Source: Microcella daejeonensis
GTDB lineage: Bacteria > Actinomycetota > Actinomycetes > Actinomycetales > Microbacteriaceae
Direction: 5' to 3'
NCBI RefSeq assembly: GCF_026625045.1
Contig: NZ_CP113089.1
Span: forward strand, 1,054,001 to 1,118,000
Length of the DNA: 64,000 nucleotides
The notes under the pieces are model-generated. The model had not been told where the DNA came from, did no database searches, and was given only the letters and a program-made list of their open reading frames with translations. Positions within the stretch are counted from its first letter, which is position 1. Every line of letters starts with the position of its first letter. Shown here one piece after another: positions 45,627 through 54,263 of the stretch. The translations under genes and the position numbers were made by a program.

Positions 45627-45658
45627 GAGGGGGACGGGCGGCAGGGTCCGTCCCCCTC
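45627..45658 (+). terminator. Terminator of aceB
   Basis: GAGGGGGACGG (45627-45637) and CCGTCCCCCTC (45648-45658) form a perfect 11-bp stem starting 9 nt after the aceB stop. Confidence 0.8.
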
Positions 45659-45696
45659 GTGCCGCGCGGCGTCGCCCTGCACCGAGCCAGGCGGCG

Positions 45697-45764
45697 CCGA
45701 GTTGCGCGTTCCTGCCGAGTTGCGCCTCCCGAACCCGCAACCCGGCCCCGAGACCGCAACTCGG
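45697..45764. repeat. Inverted-pair repeat element (copy 2), downstream of aceB
   Basis: CCGAGTTGCG occurs at 45697 and 45715. The reverse words CGCAACCCGG and CGCAACTCGG follow at 45736 and 45755. Spacings of 18, 21 and 19 bp reproduce those of the copy at 40798-40864, so the ramB-aceA-aceB cluster is flanked by the two copies. Confidence 0.75.
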
Positions 45765-45791
45765 CACCTTGACGGGCCCGATCCGCCGATC

Positions 45792-45797
45792 TACCGT
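45792..45797 (+). promoter_or_regulatory. -10 box (TACCGT), leaderless start
   Basis: TACCGT ends 6 nt before the ATG at 45804; there is no ribosome binding site. Confidence 0.6.
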
Positions 45798-45803
45798 CGG
45801 AAC

Positions 45804-46178
45804 ATGAGCATGACTACGGTCGAGCAGCCCTCCACGAGGCGGGTCGGGCATCTCCTCGTCGACGTGGCCCTGCTGGGGCTCGCGGCGGCGCTCATCGCGA
45901 TCGTGCTCGCCGTCGCGCCCGGCCCGGAGGTGTGCGCGCTGGCGATACCCAGTCCGACGCCGTGCTTCCCGGTCGACCGCGATCGCATCGCGCTCATCAC
46001 CGTGATCTCCGTCGGCGTGCTCGCCGTCGTCGGGTGGATCGCCAACCACCTGCTGCACGGCCGGACGCGCGCGGTCGTGCTGGTGGTCGTCGTCGTCGCG
46101 GCCCTGGTCGTCGGCCTGCTCGGCGCTGCGTCCCTGCACTACTCGTTCTGGATCCTCCCGCCGTCGCCGTTCGGCTGA
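45804..46178 (+). CDS. Small membrane protein with three predicted helices
   Basis: The 124-residue product has three hydrophobic segments (LLVDVALLGLAAALIAIVLAV, IALITVISVGVLAVVGWIA, AVVLVVVVVAALVVGLLGAA). A loop between the first two contains two cysteines (VCALAIPSPTPCFP) that could form an external disulfide. No family is recognised. The start is decided by the leaderless -10 spacing. Confidence 0.68.
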   Translation: MSMTTVEQPSTRRVGHLLVDVALLGLAAALIAIVLAVAPGPEVCALAIPSPTPCFPVDRDRIALITVISVGVLAVVGWIANHLLHGRTRAVVLVVVVVAALVVGLLGAASLHYSFWILPPSPFG

Positions 46179-46202
46179 TCCCGAGCCGCGGCCGGACGCC
46201 CC

Positions 46203-46640
46203 TCAGTCGTAGTGCCGGTGGATCAGCCGCGTCAGCACGATCGCGCTGCGCGTGTGGTCGACGTTGGGCGCGATGCGCACGCGCTCGAGCGCGTCCTCGA
46301 GGGCGGGGATATCGCGCGAGCGCAGGTGCACGATGGCGTCGGCGTCGCCCGTGACGGTGCCGGCGTCGACGACCTCGGGCACGGCCGAGAGGATGCGCCG
46401 CAGCTCGTCGGGGGCGACCGTGCCGCGGCAGAACAGCTCGACGTACGCCTCGACCGCCATGCCGTCGACCGCGGGGTCGACCTGCACGGTGAACGAGCGG
46501 ATGGTGCCGTCGGCCACGAGCTTGTCGACGCGGCGCTTCACGGCAGAGGCCGACAGGCCGACGACGTCGCCGATGTCGCCGTACCCGGTGCGCGCGTTCT
46601 GGCGCAGCTGGTCGATGATGCGGTAGTCGATGGCGTCCAT
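46203..46640 (-). CDS. Lrp/AsnC family transcriptional regulator
   Basis: The 145-residue protein has the N-terminal helix-turn-helix DYRIIDQLRQNARTGYGDIGDVVGLSASAVKRRVDKLVADGTI and a C-terminal RAM ligand-binding domain (VDAGTVTGDADAIVHL). It diverges from ddaH-rocD across about 100 bp, so it probably senses an amino acid such as arginine or ornithine and controls these genes. The ATG follows TAGCCT by 6 nt. Confidence 0.9.
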   Translation of the reverse strand: MDAIDYRIIDQLRQNARTGYGDIGDVVGLSASAVKRRVDKLVADGTIRSFTVQVDPAVDGMAVEAYVELFCRGTVAPDELRRILSAVPEVVDAGTVTGDADAIVHLRSRDIPALEDALERVRIAPNVDHTRSAIVLTRLIHRHYD

Positions 46641-46646
46641 GGCGGG

Positions 46647-46652
46647 AGGCTA
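46647..46652 (-). promoter_or_regulatory. -10 box of the Lrp-like gene (TAGCCT), leaderless
   Basis: On the minus strand TAGCCT ends 6 nt before the ATG at 46640. Confidence 0.6.
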
Positions 46653-46731
46653 CGCCACGTTCGAGCGCGAGCGGGCATCCCGACGCGGAATCGGTGCGCG
46701 CAACAGCCGACACCGCCGAATGGATGCGTGT

Positions 46732-46737
46732 GAGACT
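46732..46737 (+). promoter_or_regulatory. Candidate -10 (GAGACT) of ddaH, leaderless
   Basis: GAGACT ends 6 nt before the GTG at 46744. It keeps A2 and T6 of the TAnnnT pattern but has a weak first base, which would fit an activated promoter. Confidence 0.4.
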
Positions 46738-46743
46738 GGGGGC

Positions 46744-47619
46744 GTGACCTCCATCAGCACGACCACCGCGACCGAGATCCACCCCGAGACGAGCGAGCGC
46801 ACGCCCACGACGCGCACCGTGCTCATGTGCCGTCCCGACCACTTCACGGTGAGCTACCGCATCAACCCGTGGATGCATCCCGAGAACCCCACCGATACGA
46901 GCCTCGCCGTGCAGCAGTGGCAGCGCCTCCACGACATCTACGTCGACCTGGGCTTCACCGTCGAGCTCATCGACCCGATCGCGGGCCTGCCCGACATGGT
47001 CTACGCGGCCAACGGCGGCTTCACCCTCGACGGCATCGCCTACGGCGCCAAGTTCACCTACCCCGAGCGCCAGCCCGAGGGCCCCGCGTACATGGAGTGG
47101 TTCGGCGCGAACGGCTTCCGCGTCGCCGACCCGGTCGAGACGAACGAGGGCGAGGGCGACTTCCTGCTCGTCGGCGACGTCATCCTCGCCGGCACCGGGT
47201 TCCGCAGCGACTCGGGCAGCCACCGCGAGCTCACCGAGGTCTTCGGCCGCGAGGTGCTCACCCTGAACCTCATCAATCCGTCGTTCTACCACCTCGACAC
47301 CGCGATCGCCGTGCTCGACCCCGAGCCCATCCCCGGCGGTCGGCAGAACATCGCCTACCTCGAGAGCGCCTTCGACGAGCCCTCGTTGGCGATCCTGCGC
47401 GAGCGCTTCCCCGACGCCATCCTCGCCACCGAGGAGGACGCCGCGGTGCTCGGCCTCAACTCCTACAGCGACGGCTACAACATCGTCATCGCCTCCCGCG
47501 CGAAGGACTTCGAGCGCCAGCTGCGCGAGCGCGGCTACAACCCGATCGGCGTCGACCTCAGCGAGCTGCTGCTCGGCGGCGGCGGCGTCAAGTGCTGCAC
47601 CCTGGAGCTGCGGCGATGA
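46744..47619 (+). CDS. ddaH: Dimethylarginine dimethylaminohydrolase-like guanidino-modifying enzyme
   Basis: This 291-residue protein belongs to the DDAH/arginine deiminase superfamily, which hydrolyses methylated arginine to citrulline and dimethylamine. The early segment LMCRPDHFTVSYRINPWM and VYAANGGF, the histidine in FYHLDTAI (H183) and the C-terminal nucleophile in GGGGVKCCTLEL (C284, with C285 beside it) fit. Other members act on arginine itself, so the substrate is not certain. It is coupled to rocD by an ATGA overlap. Confidence 0.85.
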   Translation: MTSISTTTATEIHPETSERTPTTRTVLMCRPDHFTVSYRINPWMHPENPTDTSLAVQQWQRLHDIYVDLGFTVELIDPIAGLPDMVYAANGGFTLDGIAYGAKFTYPERQPEGPAYMEWFGANGFRVADPVETNEGEGDFLLVGDVILAGTGFRSDSGSHRELTEVFGREVLTLNLINPSFYHLDTAIAVLDPEPIPGGRQNIAYLESAFDEPSLAILRERFPDAILATEEDAAVLGLNSYSDGYNIVIASRAKDFERQLRERGYNPIGVDLSELLLGGGGVKCCTLELRR

Positions 47620-48902
47620 CCGATGCCGCGCACGCCGACATGATGGCCGCGATGGATGCCGCTGCCGGGGCCGCGGGCATCCACACCGATGACGCGGCGC
47701 GGGCCGCCATCGCGCTCGAGGATCGTCGTCTCGCCCACAACTACCACCCCCTGCCCGTGGTGGTGGAGCGCGCCGAGGGCGCCTGGGTCACCGACGTCGC
47801 CGGGCGCCGGTATCTCGACTGCCTGGCTGCGTACTCGGCGGTCAACTTCGGCCACGGGCATCCCGCCCTGATCGCCGCGGCGCGCGACCAGCTCGAGAAG
47901 GTGACGCTCACGAGCCGCGCCTTCCACAACGACCGGCTCGGCCAGTTCGCCGACGCCCTCGCGCGCCTCGCCGGCGTCGACATGGTGCTGCCGATGAACA
48001 CGGGCGCCGAGGCCGTGGAGACGGCGATCAAGATCGCGCGCGCCTGGGGCTCCCGCGTGAAGGGCGTGCCCGAGGGGCAGGCCGAGATCATCGTCATGAG
48101 CGACAACTTCCACGGCCGCACGATCACGATCGTGAGCTTCAGCGACGACGAGCAGTCGCGCGCGGGCTTCGGACCGTTCACGCCCGGGTTCCGCATGGTG
48201 CCCTACGGCGACGCGGCGGCGGTCGAGGCCGCCATCACGCCGAGCACGGTCGCGGTGCTGCTCGAGCCCATCCAGGGCGAGGCGGGCATCATCGTGCCGC
48301 CGCCCGAGTTCCTGCCCGCGGTGCGCCGCATCACGGCCGAGAACGACGTGCTGATGATTGCCGACGAGATCCAGTCGGGCCTCGGCCGCACGGGTGCGAC
48401 CTTCCAGTGCGACAACGTCGGCGTCATCCCCGACCTCTACATCCTCGGCAAGGCGCTCGGCGGCGGCATCGTGCCGGTGAGCGCGGTCATCGGGCGCGGC
48501 GACGTCATCGGCGTCATCCGCCCCGGCGAGCACGGTTCGACCTTCGGGGGCAACCCGCTCGCGGCGGCCGTCGGCCACGCCGTCGTCACGCTGCTCGAGA
48601 CGGGCGAGATGCAGGAACGCTCGCGCGTGCTCGGCGAGCACCTGCACGCCCGGCTCCAGGCATTCGTCGGCCACGGCGTGCTCGCCGTGCGGGGCATCGG
48701 GCTGTGGGCCGGCATCGACATCGACCCGGCGCTCGGCACGGGCCGGCAGGTGTGCGAGGCCCTGGCCCTGCGCGGGGTGCTCGCGAAGGACACGCACGGG
48801 TCGACGATCCGACTGGCCCCGCCGCTGGTCGTGGAGCGCGACGACCTCGACTTCGGGCTCGACCAGCTCGAGGCCGTGCTGGAGGAGATGCGCGCGGGCT
48901 GA
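47616..48902 (+). CDS. rocD: Ornithine--oxo-acid aminotransferase
   Basis: RocD is a class III PLP aminotransferase that turns ornithine into glutamate-5-semialdehyde. The 428-residue protein has LDCLAAYSAVNFGHGHP, NTGAEAVETAIKIAR, the PLP aspartate region IADEIQSGLGRTG and the lysine in LGKALGGG (K279). The product joins the proline pathway at the second step of PutA, encoded 11 kb away. The ATG overlaps the ddaH stop. Confidence 0.93.
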   Translation: MTDAAHADMMAAMDAAAGAAGIHTDDAARAAIALEDRRLAHNYHPLPVVVERAEGAWVTDVAGRRYLDCLAAYSAVNFGHGHPALIAAARDQLEKVTLTSRAFHNDRLGQFADALARLAGVDMVLPMNTGAEAVETAIKIARAWGSRVKGVPEGQAEIIVMSDNFHGRTITIVSFSDDEQSRAGFGPFTPGFRMVPYGDAAAVEAAITPSTVAVLLEPIQGEAGIIVPPPEFLPAVRRITAENDVLMIADEIQSGLGRTGATFQCDNVGVIPDLYILGKALGGGIVPVSAVIGRGDVIGVIRPGEHGSTFGGNPLAAAVGHAVVTLLETGEMQERSRVLGEHLHARLQAFVGHGVLAVRGIGLWAGIDIDPALGTGRQVCEALALRGVLAKDTHGSTIRLAPPLVVERDDLDFGLDQLEAVLEEMRAG

Positions 48903-49070
48903 GCGGAGCATCCCGCCGGGCCGGGCCCGCTTGGGCCGGGCGAGGCCGGGCCGGGGCGTCACGACGCGAAGGCGCGAAGCGGCGCGCTCGACGCGTCGGC
49001 CGGCGACGCCCGCTCGCCCGCTCGCCGGGAGTCCGCCGGGAGAGCCGCATGAGAATTGGCATGCGAGTGC

Positions 49071-49089
49071 AGGTAAGGCTAGCCTTACT
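49071..49089 (+). promoter_or_regulatory. DtxR/IdeR-type iron box with -10 of the iron(III) transporter operon
   Basis: AGGTAAGGCTAGCCTTACT contains the perfect 16-bp palindrome GTAAGGCTAGCCTTAC (49073-49088) and matches the DtxR consensus core. TAGCCT (49080-49085) within it is the likely -10, giving a leader of about 55 nt. Confidence 0.82.
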
Positions 49090-49146
49090 GCGGCGCACTC
49101 GTCGCCCGCCTTCCTCGTCCCTCGACTCCGCTGGAGCCATTCCGTC

Positions 49147-50187
49147 ATGCGCACCTCCCGCTCGCTCTCCCTGCTCGCCCTCGGCGCCGCCTCCGCCCTC
49201 GTGCTCGGCGGATGCGCCGCGGGGGATTCCGCGTCGACCGACTCCGGTTCGGGCGACGCCGACCTCACGCTCTACTCCGGTCGCGACGAGGCGCTCGTGC
49301 AGCCCCTCATCGACCAGTTCACCGAGGAGACGGGCATCGAGGTCGAGGTGCGCTACGGCAACACCGCCGAGCTCGGCGCGCTGCTGCTCGAGGAGGGCGA
49401 GGCGACCCCCGCCGACGTCTTCCTCTCGCAGGATGCGGGCGCCCTCGGCGCCCTCGCGAACGCCGACCTCTTCACGACCCTGCCCGACGACATCGCCGGA
49501 GCGGTCGACGCCGGCTTCACCTCCACCGACGGCAGCTGGGTCGGCATCACCGGCCGGGCCCGCGTCGTCGTGTTCGACGGGGAGAAGTACACGGCCGAGG
49601 AGCTGCCCGACGACATCGACGACTACACCGAGGAGGAGTGGCGCGGACTCGTCGGCGTCGCGCCGACCAACGCGAGCTTCCAGTCGTTCGTGACCGCCTA
49701 CCGCGTGCTCGAGAGCGAGGGCGACGCCGAGGAGTTCCTCACCGAGCTCGCCGCCAACGATCCGCAGATCTTCGAGGGCAACAACCCCATCCTCACCGCC
49801 GTCGACGAGGGCGCGCTCGATGTCGGCCTCATCAACCACTACTACTGGTTCCGGCAGGCCGCCGAGGTCGGCGCCGACAACATGCGCGCGCAGCTGAAGT
49901 TCCTCGAGGCGGGCGACCCCGGCTCGATCGTCAACGTCACCGGCGCCGGCCTGATGAGCGGCTCGGCCGATAACGCCGACGCCCTCGCCTTCATCGAGTA
50001 CCTCGTCTCGGAGGCCGGCCAGAGCTACTTCGTCGAGGAGACCTTCGAGTACCCGCTGGTCGCCGGCATCGACGCCCCCGAGGGCCTGCCGAGCCTCGAG
50101 AGCCTCGTCAACCCCGAGCTCGACCTCAGCGATCTCGACACCCTCAGCGACACGCAGGATCTCCTCGCCCGCGTGGGCCTGATCTAG
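49147..50187 (+). CDS. fbpA: Iron(III) ABC transporter, substrate-binding lipoprotein (FbpA-like)
   Basis: The 346-residue protein has a lipoprotein signal ending LGGC, a Ser/Asp-rich linker and a type 2 periplasmic-binding fold (LTLYSGRDEALVQPLIDQF). The adjacent tyrosines of NHYYWF match the iron-coordinating pair of ferric-ion binding proteins. GGAG precedes the ATG. The DtxR-type box upstream confirms iron control. It starts a three-gene operon with permease and ATPase genes. Confidence 0.92.
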   Translation: MRTSRSLSLLALGAASALVLGGCAAGDSASTDSGSGDADLTLYSGRDEALVQPLIDQFTEETGIEVEVRYGNTAELGALLLEEGEATPADVFLSQDAGALGALANADLFTTLPDDIAGAVDAGFTSTDGSWVGITGRARVVVFDGEKYTAEELPDDIDDYTEEEWRGLVGVAPTNASFQSFVTAYRVLESEGDAEEFLTELAANDPQIFEGNNPILTAVDEGALDVGLINHYYWFRQAAEVGADNMRAQLKFLEAGDPGSIVNVTGAGLMSGSADNADALAFIEYLVSEAGQSYFVEETFEYPLVAGIDAPEGLPSLESLVNPELDLSDLDTLSDTQDLLARVGLI

Positions 50188-50262
50188 GCGATCCGCCTCG
50201 GTCGGCCGGGCCGGGGCCCTTCGGCCCTGCCCGCTCCCACCTCCTGATGATCGAATAGAGCC

Positions 50263-51921
50263 ATGACTCTCGCGCCCGATGCCGCGGCGGCCCCCACGGG
50301 CCCCGCGGCATCGGCGCGCCCGGCGGGCGGGGCCGCGGGCGACCCGAGCGGCTCCGCCGGCTCCGGCACCGCGACGGGCGGGCGAGCGGGGGATGCCCTC
50401 CGCGGGACCCGCCGCCCCCCGGCCGCGCTGCTCATCGCCGCGGTCGTCGCCGCGGCTGCCGCGAGCATCCCCCTCGTCTACCTGCTCGTGCGCTCGCTCG
50501 AGGCCGGGCTGCCGCGCATCGTCGAGACCCTCGGTCGCGGCCGCGTGCTGGAGTACGCCGCGAACTCGCTCGGCCTCGCCGCCGCGACCACCGCGACGGC
50601 CCTCGTGCTGGGCACCGCCGTGGCGTTCGTCCTCACGCGCGTGCGCGTGCCGTTCCCGCGGCTGTGGCTGCTCGCCTCCTCGCTGCCGCTCGCCGTGCCC
50701 TCGTTCATCGCGGGCTACGGCTGGATCGTCTCGACGCCGGGCATCCAGGGCTTCGTGCCCAGCTGGCTGCTGCTCTCGGCGGTGACCGTGCCGTACGTGA
50801 CGCTGCCGGTGGCCGCGGCCCTGCGCGGAGCATCCGGCGATCTGGAGGGCGTCGCCCGCACGCTCGGCCGCTCGCCGCTCTCGGCCTTCCTCGTCGCGAC
50901 GTGGCCGCAGGTGCGCCCGGCCGCGATCGCCGGCGCCCTGCTCGTGGCGCTGTACTCGTTGAGCGACTTCGGGCTCGTCGCGCTCATGCGGTTCCCGACC
51001 CTGACCTGGGGCATCAACGCGGCGTACTCGGCGAGCTTCGACCGGGCGCAGGCCGCGATCCTCGCGCTTCTGCTCGTCGTGCTCGCCCTCGCCGTCGTCG
51101 CGGGCGAGCGCTCGGCCCGTGGGCGCCTCGCCCGCCGCCCCGCCCGCGCGGTCCAGCCGCGCACCGTCAGTCGCGGCGTGCTGCTCTCGCTGCTGCCCGT
51201 GGTCGCCGTCGCCCCCGTCATCGGCGTCGCCGTTCCGCTGCTCGGACTCGCCCAGCGGCTGCTGCAGGCCGAGACGCTGCGCTCGATCGACGGCCCGCGT
51301 CTCGCCGCCGCCGTCGGGGCGACCCTCGGCGTCGCGCTCGCCGCCGCGCTCCTGGCCGTGCTGCTCGCCCTGCCGATCGCGGCGCTCGCCGCCCGCTACC
51401 GCGGCCGTCTCGTGAGCGCGGTCGAATCGGTCGGCTACCTCGGGCACGCGCTGCCCGGCATCGTCGTCGGCCTGTCGCTCGTGTTCTTCTCGCTCGCCGT
51501 CGTGCCCGCGCTCTACCAGACCACCGCCGTGCTCGTCTTCGCCTACGCGGTGCTGTTCATGCCGAAGGCCATCGGCACGGTGCGCGCCGGTCTCGGCGAC
51601 GTGCCGTCGTCCCTCGTCTCCGTCGCCCGCACGCTCGGCGACAGCCCGCTGCGGGCCTGGATGCGCGTGACGGTGCCGCTCGCCCTGCCGAGCGTCGGCG
51701 TGGGCGCCCTGCTGGTGGCCATAGCCACCATGAAAGAATTGCCGGCGACGCTGCTGCTGCGACCCACGGGGATCGAGACCCTCGCCACCGAGCTGTGGAA
51801 CAGGACGGTCGCCTTCGAGTACGGGGCGGCGGCGCCCTACGCCGCGGTGCTCGTGCTCGTCGCGGCGGTTCCCGCGATGGTGCTCTCGGGCATCCGCAGC
51901 ACGGCCAAGGAGGAGTTGTGA
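50263..51921 (+). CDS. fbpB: Iron(III) ABC transporter permease, fused double-length (FbpB-like)
   Basis: The 552-residue protein has about twelve membrane segments and two ATPase-contact EAA loops, VARTLGRSPLSAFLVATWP in the first half and VARTLGDSPLRAWMRVTVP in the second. It therefore carries both channel halves in one chain, as in FbpB. The first 45 residues are Ala/Pro/Gly-rich and cytoplasmic. It starts 75 bp after fbpA, and its stop overlaps the fbpC start. Confidence 0.92.
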   Translation: MTLAPDAAAAPTGPAASARPAGGAAGDPSGSAGSGTATGGRAGDALRGTRRPPAALLIAAVVAAAAASIPLVYLLVRSLEAGLPRIVETLGRGRVLEYAANSLGLAAATTATALVLGTAVAFVLTRVRVPFPRLWLLASSLPLAVPSFIAGYGWIVSTPGIQGFVPSWLLLSAVTVPYVTLPVAAALRGASGDLEGVARTLGRSPLSAFLVATWPQVRPAAIAGALLVALYSLSDFGLVALMRFPTLTWGINAAYSASFDRAQAAILALLLVVLALAVVAGERSARGRLARRPARAVQPRTVSRGVLLSLLPVVAVAPVIGVAVPLLGLAQRLLQAETLRSIDGPRLAAAVGATLGVALAAALLAVLLALPIAALAARYRGRLVSAVESVGYLGHALPGIVVGLSLVFFSLAVVPALYQTTAVLVFAYAVLFMPKAIGTVRAGLGDVPSSLVSVARTLGDSPLRAWMRVTVPLALPSVGVGALLVAIATMKELPATLLLRPTGIETLATELWNRTVAFEYGAAAPYAAVLVLVAAVPAMVLSGIRSTAKEEL

Positions 51922-52970
51922 GCGACGTCGTCGTGCAGGGAGCGAGCGTGACCCACGGGTCGACGCTCGCCGTCGACGACGTGACGCTGACCATCGGCAG
52001 CGGTGAGCTCGTCGCCGTGCTCGGCCCCTCGGGGTGCGGCAAGACCTCGCTGCTGCTCGCCCTCGCCGGTCTGCTGCCGCTGCGCTCGGGAACCATCTCG
52101 GTCGGCGGCCGCGAGCTCTCGAGCGGCAGCCGCACGACGCCGCCCGAGAAGCGCAGCATCGGCTGGGTGCCGCAGGAGGCCTCGCTGTTCCCGCACCTCA
52201 CCGTGGGGGAGAACATCGGCTTCGCGCTGCCGCGCGGCCGCGGCCGGGCATCCCGCATCGAGGAGCTGGCCGAGCTGGTCGGTCTCGGCGCGCTCACCGG
52301 CCGCGCGCCCAACCAGCTCTCGGGCGGTCAGGCGCAGCGCGTCGCCCTCGCCCGCGCGCTCGCCTCGAAGCCCGACGTGCTGCTGCTCGACGAGCCCTTC
52401 GCGGCGCTCGACACCCAGCTGCGCACGGCGCTGCGCCGCGAGGTCGCCGAGCTGCTGCGCGCCGCCGGCACGACCTCGGTGCTCGTCACGCACGATCAGG
52501 AGGAGGCGCTCACGCTCGCCGACCGGGTCGCCGTGATGCGGGATGGCCGGCTCGAGCAGTTCGGAACCCCCGAGCAGATCTACCAGCAGCCCGCCAACGA
52601 CTGGGTGGCCGGCTTCGTCGGCGACGTCGTCGAGGTCGAGGGCCGCTGGCGCCACGGCCGCGTCTCGTGCACCTTCGGCAACGTCGAGGCGACCGCGATG
52701 GGTTTCGCGCCCGCCGACGGCGAGGCCGTCCGCCTCATGCTGCGCCCCGAGTGGATCGTTCCGCGCCCGGATCTGCTCGCGACGGCCGCGGCCGGGGCCG
52801 ACGCCCGGGTGGCGAGCATCTCGTACGCCGGGCACGACGCGATGCTGACGTGCGATCTGACGGCGGGGTCGACCGTGCGCATGCGCATGGCGGCCGTCGA
52901 CCTGCCCGAGGTGGGGGAGTCGCTGCGGCTCGCGGTGCAGCGGCCGGGGCTGGCGTTCCCCGCGGCGTGA
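51918..52970 (+). CDS. fbpC: Iron(III) ABC transporter ATP-binding protein (FbpC-like)
   Basis: The 350-residue ATPase has Walker A GPSGCGKTSLL, the signature LSGGQAQRVALARAL, Walker B VLLLDEPFAALD and the switch LVTHDQEEALTLADR. A C-terminal TOBE-like regulatory domain covers about residues 240-350. The GTG start overlaps the permease stop (GTGA) and has AGGAG just upstream. It completes the iron(III) importer with FbpA and FbpB. Confidence 0.92.
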   Translation: MSDVVVQGASVTHGSTLAVDDVTLTIGSGELVAVLGPSGCGKTSLLLALAGLLPLRSGTISVGGRELSSGSRTTPPEKRSIGWVPQEASLFPHLTVGENIGFALPRGRGRASRIEELAELVGLGALTGRAPNQLSGGQAQRVALARALASKPDVLLLDEPFAALDTQLRTALRREVAELLRAAGTTSVLVTHDQEEALTLADRVAVMRDGRLEQFGTPEQIYQQPANDWVAGFVGDVVEVEGRWRHGRVSCTFGNVEATAMGFAPADGEAVRLMLRPEWIVPRPDLLATAAAGADARVASISYAGHDAMLTCDLTAGSTVRMRMAAVDLPEVGESLRLAVQRPGLAFPAA

Positions 52971-53002
52971 CGCCCGCCCGCCGCTCCCGTGGCGCAGGAA
53001 TG

Positions 53003-53018
53003 CTTTAGGCGCTAAAGT
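53003..53018 (+). promoter_or_regulatory. -10 box overlapped by a MarR-type palindrome, leaderless start
   Basis: CTTTAG-GCG-CTAAAG (53003-53017) is a perfect inverted repeat. The -10 TAAAGT (53013-53018) overlaps its right arm and ends 7 nt before the ATG at 53026. The MarR gene just downstream is the obvious candidate repressor. Confidence 0.6.
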
Positions 53019-53025
53019 AAGTCGC

Positions 53026-53664
53026 ATGACGACCATCGTCCTCTTCGGCGGCACCGGCAAGACCGGCAGCCGCGTGCTCACCCGCCTGCTCGACCAGGGC
53101 CACGAGGTGCGCGCCCTCGTGCGCGACCCCGCGCGGCTGCGACCGCAGCAGCATCCCGCCCTCACCGTCATCACCGGCGACGTCACCGCGACCGCCCCCG
53201 TGCGCGAGACCGTCGAGGGCGCGGATGCCGTGCTCAGCCTCTTCGGGCAGGTGAAGGGCTCGCCGCCGCGGGTGCAGACCGAGGGCACGCGGGCGATCGT
53301 CGCCGCGATGCACGAGGTCGGGGTGCGCCGCCTCGTCTCCCTCTCGGGCGGCGGACTGCCCGACCCCGTGCACGACCGCCCGAAGCTCGCCGATCGTGTG
53401 ATCCGCGGCATCATGCGCGCGGCCGCGGGGCAGGTGCTGGATGACGCTGCCGAGCACCTGACCGTGCTCGAGCAGAGCGGCCTCGACTGGACGGTCGTGC
53501 GGGCCCCGCGCCTCACCGAGGCTCCGGGGGTCGGGCGCTACCGGGTCGGCTGGGTCGGCGTCGACGCGAGCACGCAGATCAGCCGCGACGACCTGGCCGA
53601 CTTCATCGTCACCCAGATCGACGATGAGCGCTTCGTGCGGCAGCTGCCGTTCGTGAGCGCGTGA
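53026..53664 (+). CDS. NAD(P)H-binding atypical short-chain dehydrogenase-like protein
   Basis: The 212-residue Rossmann-fold protein begins IVLFGGTGKTGSRVLTRLLDQGHEVRALVRDP, the dinucleotide motif of NmrA/YwnB-like proteins. LVSLSGGGL follows at the usual active-site position, but no YxxxK dyad is clear. Such proteins may sense redox cofactors or reduce small carbonyls. It is probably controlled by the MarR regulator encoded 48 bp downstream. Confidence 0.82.
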   Translation: MTTIVLFGGTGKTGSRVLTRLLDQGHEVRALVRDPARLRPQQHPALTVITGDVTATAPVRETVEGADAVLSLFGQVKGSPPRVQTEGTRAIVAAMHEVGVRRLVSLSGGGLPDPVHDRPKLADRVIRGIMRAAAGQVLDDAAEHLTVLEQSGLDWTVVRAPRLTEAPGVGRYRVGWVGVDASTQISRDDLADFIVTQIDDERFVRQLPFVSA

Positions 53665-53699
53665 GCGGCGCGCGGGCGGCGACCGGCGATGGCGCTCGG

Positions 53700-53705
53700 T
53701 AGCCT
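53700..53705 (+). promoter_or_regulatory. -10 box of the MarR gene (TAGCCT), leaderless
   Basis: TAGCCT ends 7 nt before the GTG at 53713. This decides for the GTG over the in-frame ATG at 53689. Confidence 0.6.
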
Positions 53706-53712
53706 CGAGGTC

Positions 53713-54183
53713 GTGACACCGCCCCTCGAACCCGCGCGACCCTCCGACGCCGCGCCGATCGACGCCGCGCGCGCCGAGCCGCTCGGGGGCATCCTGCTCG
53801 CCGTCGCCCGGCTCACCCGCCGCATCGGTGCCCGCCGTCCCTTCGCCGGAACGCCGCTGTCGCGCTCGCAGTTCGACGCGGTGTTCCTGCTCGCGCACGC
53901 GGCCGCACCGGTCACGCCGAGCGCGCTCGCGGCCGAGCTCGGCGTCACGGGCGGCGCGGTCACGCAGCTCGTCGAGGGGCTGCGCGAGGCCGGCCTCGTG
54001 GAGGTCGCGCGCCACCCCACCGACGGGCGCTCGCGCGTGCTCGCCCTCAGCGCCGCGGCCGCGCAGGAGGTCGACGCGTTCCAGCAAGGGCTCGTGCGCG
54101 ACCTCGCGCCCGACTTCGCCGCCCTCGACGAGGCCGAGCTGCGGCAGCTCGCGACCCTGCTCGCCCGCGCGACCGCCCGCTGA
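53713..54183 (+). CDS. MarR family transcriptional regulator
   Basis: The 156-residue protein has the MarR winged helix: SRSQFDAVFLLAHAAAPVTPSALAAELGVTGGAVTQLVEGLREAGLVEVARHPTDGRSRVLAL holds the recognition helix and the D-x-R wing. An N-terminal extension of about 30 residues precedes the first dimerisation helix. It has its own leaderless promoter and probably represses the upstream NAD(P)-binding protein gene through the palindrome at 53003-53017. Confidence 0.88.
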   Translation: MTPPLEPARPSDAAPIDAARAEPLGGILLAVARLTRRIGARRPFAGTPLSRSQFDAVFLLAHAAAPVTPSALAAELGVTGGAVTQLVEGLREAGLVEVARHPTDGRSRVLALSAAAAQEVDAFQQGLVRDLAPDFAALDEAELRQLATLLARATAR

Positions 54184-54251
54184 GCGGCCGCCCGCCCGGC
54201 GGCGACCGGCAGGCGCGCGCGACTCCCGGGCGACCACGGGATGCCCCGCTC

Positions 54252-54257
54252 TAGGCT
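54252..54257 (+). promoter_or_regulatory. -10 box of kynU (TAGGCT), leaderless
   Basis: TAGGCT ends 6 nt before the GTG at 54264. Confidence 0.6.
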
Positions 54258-54263
54258 GGCGGC

